A DNA stretch of 64,000 nt, taken from positions 76,936,119 to 77,000,118 of the forward strand of contig JAVIAB010000124.1 of NCBI GenBank assembly GCA_032433765.1. Reading direction: 5' to 3'. Of this stretch, positions 49,201 to 57,475 are shown in pieces. The position numbers and the translations under genes were made by a program. The notes under the pieces are model-generated. The model was not told the DNA's origin, made no database searches, and saw nothing but the letters and a program-made list of their open reading frames with translations. Positions within the stretch are counted from its first letter, which is position 1. Every line of letters begins with the position of its first letter. Source of the DNA: Megaustenia siamemsis. Its lineage: Eukaryota > Mollusca > Gastropoda > Stylommatophora > Ariophantidae.

Positions 49201-51610
49201 TACAAGTAAGAAAAGACATGTCCCTGATATATGAAACCAGACTCAGCTAGTCCAACCACTCTGTCACAGCAGCTGCTACAAGTAATAAAAGACATGTCCC
49301 TGAGATATGAAACCAGACCCAGCTAGTCCAACCACTCTGTCACAGCAGCTGCTACAAATAATAAAAGACATGTCCCTGAGATATGAAACCAGACCCAGCT
49401 AGTCAGCAGATGAACATTCCAACCACTCTGTCACAGCAGCTGCTACAAGTAATAAAAGACATGTCCCTGAGATATGAAACCAGACCCAGCTAGTCCAACC
49501 ACTCTGTCACAGCAGCTGCTACAAGTAATAAAAGACATGTCCCTGAGATATGAAACCAGACCCAGCTAGTCCAACCACTCTGTCACAGCAGCTGCTACAA
49601 ATAATAAAAGACATGTCCCTGAGATATGAAACCAGACCCAGCTAGTGCAACTGTCACAGCAGCTGCTACAAATAATAAAAGACATGTCCCTGAGATATGA
49701 AACCAGACCCAGCTAGTCCAACCACTCTATCACAGCAGCTGCTACAAATAATAAAAGACATGTCCCTGAGATATGAAACCAGACCCAGCTAGTCAAACCA
49801 CTCTGTCACAGCAGCTGCTACAAATAATAAAAGACATGTCCCTGAGATATGAAACCAGACCCAGCTAGTCAGCAGATGAATATTCCAACCACTCTGTCAC
49901 AGCAGCTGCTACAAATAATAAAAGACATGTCCCTGAGATATGAAACCAGACCCAGCTAGTCCAACCACTCTGTCACAGCAGCTGCTACAAATAATAAAAG
50001 ACATGTCCCTGAGATATGAAACCAGACCCAGCTAGTCAGCAGATGAATATTCCAACCACTCTGTCACAGCAGCTGCTACAAATAATAAATGACATGTCCC
50101 TGAGATATGAAACCAGATCCAGCACAGCAGCTGCTACAAATAATAAAAGACATGTCCCTGAGATATGAAACCAGACCCAGCTAGTCCAACCACTCTGTCA
50201 CAGCAGCTGCTACAAATAATAAACGACATGTCCCTGAGATATGAAACCAGACCCAGCTAGTCCAACTTTCACAGCAGCTGCTACAAATAATAAAAGACAT
50301 GTCCCTGAGATATGAAACCAGACCCAGCTAGTCAGCAGATGAACATTCCAACCACTCTGTCACAGAAGCTGCTACAAATAATAAAAGACATGTCCCTGAT
50401 ATATGAAACCAGACTCAGCTAGTCAGCAGATAAACATTCCAACCACTCTGTCACAGCAGCTGCTACAAATAATAAAAGACATGCACCTGACATATGAAAC
50501 CAGACCCAGCTAGTCCAACCACTCTGTCACAGCAGCTGCTACAAGTAATAAAAGACATGTCCCTGATATATGAAACCAGACTCAGCTAGTCAGCAGATAA
50601 ACATTCCAACCACTCTGTCACAGCAGCTGCTACAAGTAAGAAAAGACATGTCCCTGATATATGAAACCAGACTCAGCTAGTCCAACCACTCTGTCACAGC
50701 TGCTGCTACAAGTAATAAAAGACATGTCCCTGAGATATGAAACCAGACCCAGCTAGTCCAACCACTCTGTCACAGCAGCTGCTACAAATAATAAAAGACA
50801 TGTCCCTGAGATATGAAACCAGACCCAGCTAGTCAGCAGATGAACATTCCAACCACTCTGTCACAGCAGCTGCTACAAGTAATAAAAGACATGTCCCTGA
50901 GATATGAAACCAGACCCAGCTAGTCCAACCACTCTGTCACAGCAGCTGCTACAAGTAATAAAAGACATGTCCCTGAGATATGAAACCAGACCCAGCTAGT
51001 CCAACCACTCTGTCACAGCAGCTGCTACAAATAATAAAAGACATGTCCCTGAGATATGAAACCAGACCCAGCTAGTCCAACCACTCTGTCACAGCAGCTG
51101 CTACAAATAATAAAAGACATGTCCCTGAGATATGAAAGCAGACCAAGCTAGTCCAACTGTCACAGCAGCTGCTACAAGTAATAAAAGACATTTCCCTGAG
51201 ATATGAAACCAGACCCAGCTAGTCAGCAGATAAACATTCCAACCACTCTGTCACAGCAGCTGCTACAAATAATAAAAGACATGTCCCTGAGATATGAAAC
51301 CAGACTCAGCTAGTCAGCAGATGAACATTCCAACCACTCTGTCAGAGCAGCTGCTACAAGTAATAAAAGACATGTCCCTGAGATATGAAACCAGACCAAG
51401 CTAGTCAGCAGATGAACATTCCAACCACTCTGTCACAGCAGCTGCTACAAATAATAAAAGACATGTCCCTGAGATATGAAACCAGACCCAGCTAGTCCAA
51501 CCACTCTGTCACAGCAGCTGCTACAAAAAATAAAAGACATGTCCCTGAGATATGAAACCAGACCCAGCTAGTCAAACCACTCTGTCACAGCAGCTGCTAC
51601 AAATAATAAA
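31293..51610. repeat. 20.3-kb satellite, 71/76/91-bp units, roughly 250 copies
   Basis: The basic 76-bp unit runs CCAACCACTCTGTCACAGCA, GCTGCTACAAATAATAAAAG, ACATGTCCCTGAGATATGAA, ACCAGACCCAGCTAGT. A 91-bp form inserts CAGCAGATGAACATT after CTAGT, and a 71-bp form shortens CCAACCACTCTGTC to CCAACTGTC. The three forms are mixed in recurring orders, so higher-order units of about 1.4-3.6 kb exist. The left edge (31293-31330) carries variant text such as GAGAAATG and CTGTTACAG. The right edge stops cleanly at AATAATAAATGCC. Each unit holds the palindrome AGCAGCTGCT. No long ORF crosses it; the two 61-codon frames at 37984 and 40630 are by-products. Confidence 0.98.
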
Positions 51611-52077
51611 TGCCAAAACAAATAAAAATCCTTGTTGATGTCATTAGCCCCCCACCCCCCAAAAGTAATTCTAATTCCTTCCCTTTCTGTACTTCAAATT
51701 AAATAATGATTGACCTACCCAGACATGATGTATTCTGCAACTCTGAATTACTGGATAAAAGATGCATTTAAATGTAGGTCTGCCATCCCCTAAACATATG
51801 TCATTAACTGAGTTTACTGAATCTAATTAGTTTAGTAGACCAGATATGCGATAGTGTATGAATTTTATTATATACCCCAACTCTGAGTATAACATAATAC
51901 TGCCTGGGTCTAACCTGTGTAAAAAGTATCTTTCAATAATGTCCACTTTCTGGTAAAATAAAAATAATGTTCAACATAATTTATTTGAAATTGCAAGCCA
52001 TACGGCCTGTTAATTCACACAGGTTGTATCATAAACACCAGCATGAGACAACTCACATATAGACACTGTGACGCTCT
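51611..52077. other. Unique flank of the satellite, no gene seen
   Basis: AT-rich non-repetitive sequence with a short C-rich CCCCCCACCCCCC at about 51649. No coding or RNA feature. Confidence 0.45.
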
Positions 52078-52311
52078 CCTCTCATCATCAAGTACCATGC
52101 CTGCTGGCATAGGTGATCATGTATCTCCACAACATAGTTCATAACACAGTTATTTATCATTTCTGTTGTTGACCTTCTGCCAAGCCATTCTCTTTAAGCT
52201 GTCTGGTATCTTTTCTCTTTGTTTTCCTCTATCTCTTTGTCCCTCAATTTTTCCAGTTATTACAGTATATTTCAGCTGTTCCCTTCTCATTACATGGCTA
52301 AAAAATGATGA
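52078..52311 (-). mobile_element. RTE-like LINE C-terminal fragment, minus strand
   Basis: The minus strand reads HVMRREQLKYTVITGKIEGQ, RDRGKQRKKIPDSL and onward, ending with ATGATGAG at 52078. It is the same family as 52634-52872 and lies inverted to it, with the unknown element in between. It starts at the LINE position CAATCATCATTTTTT, exactly where the copy at 56215 stops. Confidence 0.8.
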
Positions 52312-52315
52312 TTGC

Positions 52316-52906
52316 TAGTAGTATAGCAGGAAGGATTTGAGTCACATTTGGCCCATAAATTAACAAAGATATATAGTGCAGTGCACGGCGCAGGGGGAGT
52401 TAACCATGACCTCTCGTGTCGGGTTGTTGACTCTCTTGTCGGGTTGTTGACTCTCGTGTCGGTGACCCCGGAAGAGACCTGTTTATGTCTGATGTGTGCT
52501 GACTTTGGAGTTCTTGATGTACTGGGTCGATAGCGATAGGTTAGTAGATTGTACTAACAATGAAAAACAATAGCATTAAAACAGAAATCAAAAGATATAT
52601 TTTATTCTTTTATTATCTCAGTAGATATATAACCCATAAATATCATCATTTTTTGGCCATGTAATGAGAAGAGAACAACTTGAATATATTGTAACAACTG
52701 GAAAAATTGAGGGACAAAGAGATAGAGGGAAGCAAAGAGAAAAAATAACAGACAGCTTAAGAGAATGGCTTGGCAGAAGGTCAACAACAGAAATGATAAA
52801 TAGCTGCCGAGATCAAAAGTTGTGGAGAGACATGATCACCTATGTCACTAGGCCCGGTACTTGATGATGATGAGATATATAACATACAGTGGATATTATA
52901 TAAGAT
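52316..52906 (+). mobile_element. Unknown ~340-bp element, copy 1, split by a LINE insertion
   Basis: Begins TAGTAGTATAGCAGGAAGGA and includes GTCGGTGACCCCGGAAG, TGTGTGCTGACTTTGGAGTT, CGATAGCGATAGGTTAGTAG and TATCTCAGTAGATATATAAC. It continues after the LINE (52634-52872) with ATACAGTGGATATTATATA. The same sequence, inverted, forms 55883-56214. This copy has an extra tandem of TTGTCGGGTTGTTGACTCTC. It has no terminal repeats or protein I recognise. Confidence 0.75.
52634..52872 (+). mobile_element. 5'-truncated RTE-like LINE with 11-bp target-site duplication
   Basis: Encodes GHVMRREQLEYIVTTGKIEG, QRDRGKQREKITDSLREWLG, RRSTTEMINSCRDQKLWRDM and ITYVTRPGT, then a stop and the tail TGATGATG. 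It is flanked by perfect direct repeats AGATATATAAC at 52623-52633 and 52873-52883. The uninterrupted copy of the host element at 55883-56214 has this 11-mer once, which proves the insertion. The frame of 66 codons is intact to the stop. Confidence 0.92.
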
Positions 52907-52978
52907 TACAAAAATATTTAGCACACTGAGTAAATATATAGTACAAGGATAACATTTATTTATAGCTATGTAGTTGGG

Positions 52979-53218
52979 AGAGGTGCGCGTGGCCGTGCGG
53001 CTAAAATCACTGTTCCTAATGGGTGAAAAGCTAACGTACGGTGTTCAAAGCACGCGGTAGACAGAAAGGATTTTTTCTATCGGGGGTGAAATAAAATCCT
53101 GAGTCGTACACATCGTGCCGACTGCTGGACCAAGCGGCCTTTATCCCTCTGGTTCTATTGTTGCCCCCCCGACATATACCAGCAATGGTACTATGTGTCG
53201 TAAAGATAGTTTTTTTTA
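52979..53218 (+). mobile_element. tRNA-derived SINE, family C, with 11-bp target-site duplication
   Basis: Head GTGCGCGTGGCCGTGCGGCT resembles a Pol III A box (TGGCCGTGCGG), and GGTGTTCAAAGC about 60 bp on resembles a decayed B box. It ends GTCGTAAAGATAGTTTTTTT. Flanking repeats are ATGTAGTTGGG (52968-52978) and ATGCAGTTGGG (53219-53229), one mismatch apart. It is unlike families A and B in its body. Confidence 0.8.
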
Positions 53219-53334
53219 ATGCAGTTGGGTGTCTGCTGACGTTGTGTATTATTTAATTGTTTTTAAATGGAGGCAAGCATAACCCGGTGCGCCTTCCCTC
53301 GGTATTATCTCTCAACATTAGGACTAGACCTTTC

Positions 53335-54041
53335 TTCTTCCTTGGTATTATTAGTACTCTCTCTCTCTCTCTCCTATTTAGTATCGTTGTTTAACTTTTC
53401 ATAACTATATTTCTTCTGTATTAGCAGTGCTAATCATCTATCTCTCTCTCTCCTATATCCTCATAGACTACTCTCCTTCCATGCCCCCTCCCTGCCTCCT
53501 CTCTCTCTTTCCACCTTAACTCTTCTAACATTCCACCCTCTCTCGTATTTTTAGCTTCTCTAATAGAATTCCCTCCATTGTAACACTTACTCATTCTCTC
53601 CATTTACGCCTATCATTTCTCTTTCCCTCTCCTAGACTTCTCTCTCTCTCTCTCTCCTCTCCTCTCTCCTATTCCTGCCTAGACTTCCCTCCATACTCAT
53701 TCTCACCTTTTAAGCCTATCACTTCCCTTCCTTCTCCTATACTTCTCTCTCACTCTCTCTCTCTGTCTCCTAGACTTCTCTCCTACCATTCCATCCTTCT
53801 GCCTCTCTCTCTCCTTACCATTTCGCCCTCCATCGTATCTTTAGCTTCCCTCCTAGACTTTCCTCCAATGTAACACTTACTCATTCTCTCCCTTTATACC
53901 TATCATCTATCTTTCACTCTCCTAGACTTCTTTCTCTCTCTCTTTCTCTCTCCTATTCCCTCCTAGACTTTCCTCCAATGTAACACTTACTCATTCTCTC
54001 CCTTTATGCCTATCATCTATCTTTCACTCTCCTAGACTTCT

Positions 54042-54080
<39 letters not shown>

Positions 54081-54169
54081 CTCCTATTCCCTCCTAGACT
54101 TTTCTCCATTGTAACACTTACTCATTCTCTCCCTTTATGCCAATCATCTATCTTTCACTCTCCTAGACT

Positions 54170-54208
<39 letters not shown>

Positions 54209-55355
54209 CTCCTATTCCCTCCTAGACTTTCCTCCATTGTAACACTTACTCATTCTCTCCCTTTATGCCTATCATCTATCTTTCACTCTCCTAGACTTCT
54301 TTCTCTCTCTCTTTCTCTCTCCTATTCCCTCCTAGACTTTCCTCCAATGTAACACTTACTCATTCTCTCCCTTTATGCCTATCATCTATCTTTCGCTCTC
54401 CTAGACTTCTTTCTCTCTCTCTCTCTCTCTCTCCTCTCTCCTATTCCCTCCTAGACTTTCCTCCATTGTAACACTTACTCATTCTCTCCCTTTATGCCTA
54501 TCATCTATCTTTCACTCTCCTAGACTTCTTTCTCTCTCTCTCTCTCTCCTCTCTCCTATTCCCTCCTAGACTTTCCTCCATTGTAACACTTACTCATTCT
54601 CTCCTTTATGCCTATCATCTATCTTTCACTCTCCTATACTTCTTTCTCTCTCTCTCTCTCTCTCCTCTCTCCTATTCCCTCCTAGACTTTCGTCCATTGT
54701 AACACTTACTCATTCTCTCCCTTTATGCCTATCATCTATCTTTCACTCTCCTAGACTTCTCTCTCTCTCTCTCTCCTCTCTCCTATTCCCTCCTAGACTT
54801 TCCTCCATTGTAACACTTACTCATTCTCTCCCTTTATGCCTATCATCTATCGTTCACTCTCCTAGACTTCTTTCTCTCTCTCTCCTATTCCCTCCTAGAC
54901 TTTCCTCCATTGTAACACTTACTCATTCTCTCCCTTTATGCCTATCATCTATCTTTCACTCTCCTAGACTTCTTTCTCTCTCTCTCTCCTCTCTCCTATT
55001 CCCTCCTAGACTTTCCTCCATGGCAACAATTACTCATTCTCGCCTTTTAACCCTATCATCTCCCCTTCCTTCTCTTAGACATCTTCTATCTCTCTCTCTC
55101 TCCTAGACTTCTCTCCTACCATTCCATCCTCCTCCTCCTCTCTCTCCCTCTCTCTCTTATAACATTCCGCCCTCCATCGTATTTTAGCTTCCCCCATAGA
55201 CTTCCCTCCATTGTAATACTTACTCATTCTCTCCATTTAATCCTATTATCTCGCTTTCCCTCCCCTAGGCTTCTCTCTCTCTCATTCTTCTCTCTATCTC
55301 TCTCTCTCCTATACCCTCCTAGACTTCCCTCCATTGTAACACTTAACTCATTCTC
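53335..55355. repeat. CT-rich array, about 115-bp units with (CT)n blocks
   Basis: About 2 kb of pyrimidine-rich sequence. The central part (53950-55020) has about ten copies of a unit holding CTATTCCCTCCTAGACTTTC, CATTGTAACACTTACTCATT and CTATCATCTATCTTTCACTC, each followed by a (CT)n block of 5-15 repeats. Unit spacing varies from 100 to 133 bp because the (CT)n blocks vary. Edge units are more diverged. Mirror-symmetric pyrimidine tracts of this kind can form triplex (H) DNA. Confidence 0.95.
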
Positions 55356-55369
55356 TCCATTTATGCCTA

Positions 55370-55878
55370 TCCAAAAGCTTTCCAAAAAATGAGGAAGATA
55401 CTATGCAATCCATTTTTGACAATAGAAACAAGAAAAAAAGTTCTTAAATGTTATGTAGAGCCAGTCTTAACATATGGATGTGAGTCATGGACAATAGGAC
55501 AAAAGACAAGAAAATCACTGCAGTCTGTAGAAATGTGGTTTTACAGAAGAATGTTGAGAGTACCATGGACAGCTAAGAAGAGTAATGAAGATGTTCTGAG
55601 AGAGGTCAAAGCAAAATGAGAGCTAATTTCCAATATTAGGAAGAGACAATCATCATTTTTTGGCCATGTAATGAGAAGAGAACAACTGGAATATATTGTA
55701 ACAACTGGAAAAATTGAGGGACGAAGAGACAGAGGGAAGCAAAGAGAACAAATAACAGACAGCTTAAGAGAATGACTTGGCAGAAGGTCAACAACAGAAA
55801 TGATAAATAGCTGCTGAGATCGAAAATTGTGAATAGACATGATCACCTACGTCAGTAGGCACGGTACTTGATGATGTT
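55370..55878 (+). mobile_element. RTE-like LINE C-terminus, plus strand
   Basis: Reads MRKILCNPFLTIETRKKVLK, VEPVLTYGCESWTIGQKTRK, SVEMWFYRRMLRVPWTAKKS, NEDVLREVKAK and, after an in-frame TGA, RELISNIRKRQSSFFGHVMR, EQLEYIVTTGKIEGRRDRGK, MINSC, a stop and MITYVSRHGT, then TGATGATG. It is the longest copy of the family found at 24820, 52078, 52634 and 56215. Three stops mark it as dead. It abuts the CT-rich array on its left. Confidence 0.9.
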
Positions 55879-55882
55879 GAAT

Positions 55883-56214
55883 GTTATATAATATCCACTG
55901 TATGTTATATATCTACTGAGATAATAAAAGAATAAAATATATCTTTTTATTTCTGTTTTAATGCTATTGTTTTTCATTGATGTAGTACAATCTACTAACC
56001 TATCGCTATCGATCCAGTACATCAAGAACTCCAAAGTCAGCACACATCAGACATAAACAGGTCACTTCCGGGGTCACCGACACGAGAGTCAACACCCCGA
56101 CATGATAGATCATGGTTACCTCCCCCTGAGCCACGCGCGTTAGGCGCGCCGCGCTATATATCTTTGTTAATTTATGGGCCAAATGCGACCCAAATCCTTC
56201 CTGCTATACTACTA
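55883..56214 (-). mobile_element. Unknown ~330-bp element, copy 2, inverted and uninterrupted
   Basis: The minus strand reads TAGTAGTATAGCAGGAAGGA to ATACAGTGGATATTATATAAC, matching copy 1 with few differences. It carries a CG-rich GCGCGGCGCGCCTAACGCGC stretch where copy 1 has TGCAGTGCACGGCGC. Because it is not interrupted, it shows the state of copy 1 before the LINE insertion. Confidence 0.75.
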
Positions 56215-56355
56215 TTGTTTCTTCCTAATATTGGAAATTAGCTCTTTTAGCTTGTCCTCTGTCGGAGCGTTCTCATTACTCTTCTTAGATGTCAATGGCA
56301 TTCTCAACATTCTTCTGTAAAACCCAATTTCTAAAGCCTCCATTAATTTTCATGT
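56215..56355 (-). mobile_element. RTE-like LINE fragment, minus strand
   Basis: The minus strand contains LQKNVENAIDIKKSNEN-type text and ELISNIRKKQ, ending at AGGAAGAAACAAT directly against the unknown element. It corresponds to the part of the LINE just upstream of the piece at 52078-52311. Confidence 0.7.
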
Positions 56356-56528
56356 CTGTTGTGTTATTGCTCTCCTCTACATTTAGCTTATTCTATGATG
56401 TCATTGCGTAGCTGGCCACCGCAGGGCATGGCGGTACACATTTTGGGAAATACAACTTTACAAAACTGTTCTCAACGAATCACTTCGAGAAAGAAGAGCA
56501 AAAGTGTCATACGACACCTGAAACTTAC

Positions 56529-56618
56529 GCCATTTGTGGTACTCAGGTCTTTCACCTTGAACCTGTTCAGGTAAAGGTCAAAAGTCAATACAGCATGTCG
56601 CTTGTCTACTGACTGTGA
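56529..56618 (-). CDS. CEP170-like: CEP170-like FHA domain, N-terminal core exon (90 bp)
   Basis: Minus-strand exon of exactly 30 codons in phase 0. It is preceded by a textbook acceptor (TTTCTTTCTCATTATTTGCAG, exon from 56618) and followed by C|GTAAGTTT (last exon base 56529). It encodes SQSVDKRHAVLTFDLYLNRF and KVKDLSTTNG. SVDK.HAV, the following (Y/F)D, VKDL and terminal NG match the FHA core of CEP170 proteins; the next exon supplies TYVN. The invariant FHA His (of S..H) is present. The exon with the start codon and the 'GR' motif was not found in the window. The retained consensus residues and sites argue that this is functional rather than a pseudogene. Confidence 0.82.
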
Positions 56619-57475
56619 CTGCAAATAATGAGAAAGAAACGTGTTTTCAATAGGGCGCCAATGACTGCTGCACAGCATCACTAAACACACCAAGACAATC
56701 AGCAGGCACCGGCTTGTAATAAACACACAAAGCCTCAAATACTGGCACCGTTCATGCTTTCCCAATTCCCCATTTTTTTTTTAAAAAACATAAAATAAAG
56801 TACATACACCAAGTTACATAAAAGAACACTGTTCTCAAAAAGAATGAAGATAGAGATAAATGATGAAGGTTGACCCAAACGTCCCCAGCGTTGTGGTAGA
56901 AAGGAGAAGAAAATTGTCACAAAAACCTGATATCCGGCAGAGCAAGACAGGCTCTGTCACGGAACGAGAGGAACGAAAAAAAAAGAAGGAAAACCGAAAA
57001 ATACTTGATGAAGAAAAAAATAATGAAAACAAATACATTGGCCTTGATGAAGGAATTTTTTTTTAATGCCCAAGAATAGGGTGGGCGGAGGCCTATGTTC
57101 CAATGGAAGCCCGAAGGACTTTGAACATAAAATAGAGGAGAAAGAAAGTTAGTGAAAGTGATAGACACCAAAACAAAGCTGTAAGGCCATCATTGATCAC
57201 CTACTGAGTCGCCAATCGATCTGGCCTGAAACACCACGACAAATGTCTCATTAACTGAGTGACATATCAGTTATGTTATCTTGTACTCGTGGACGTTAAT
57301 ACGCGCCTTAAATGTCGGGCCAAGTTCCTCAAGAACAAACATCCTGTTGTGGCTAGAACAGATCGGAGCTGATGGTGACGTGTGTTCAAGTGTGAGGTGA
57401 AAAAAGAACAGGTCATTAAATGAACTTGGTATGAGAGAATGACATGACACAGAGGGAGGTAGGAAATGAGAGATA
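56619..57475. other. Presumed intron 5' of the FHA exon, no feature assigned
   Basis: Short ORFs on both strands, with poly-A/T runs at about 56774 and 57055. A small frame MFVLEELGPTFKARINVHEY (minus, from 57342) follows an acceptor-like TTCTAG but lacks a donor that would lead into the FHA exon, so I do not call it. Confidence 0.4.

Larger units (their letters stand above)
31037..56528 (-). other. CEP170-like: 25.5-kb phase-0 intron within the FHA domain
   Basis: Bounded on the minus strand by C|GTAAGT at 56528-56523 and TTTCAG| at 31037. Removing it joins NG to TYVN in frame. It holds the 20.3-kb satellite, LINE fragments, a SINE, two copies of an unknown element and the CT-rich array. 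No other exon of the gene is seen inside it. Confidence 0.75.

Noticed and set aside
31293..51610. Telomeric or centromeric array
   Set aside because: No TTAGGG-type motif or CENP-B-like box was seen, and the array lies between two exons of one gene.
57295..57352. Possible N-terminal exon MFVLEELGPTFKARINVHEY on the minus strand
   Set aside because: An acceptor-like TTCTAG precedes it, but there is no donor that reads into the FHA exon in frame, and the FHA 'GR' motif is missing.
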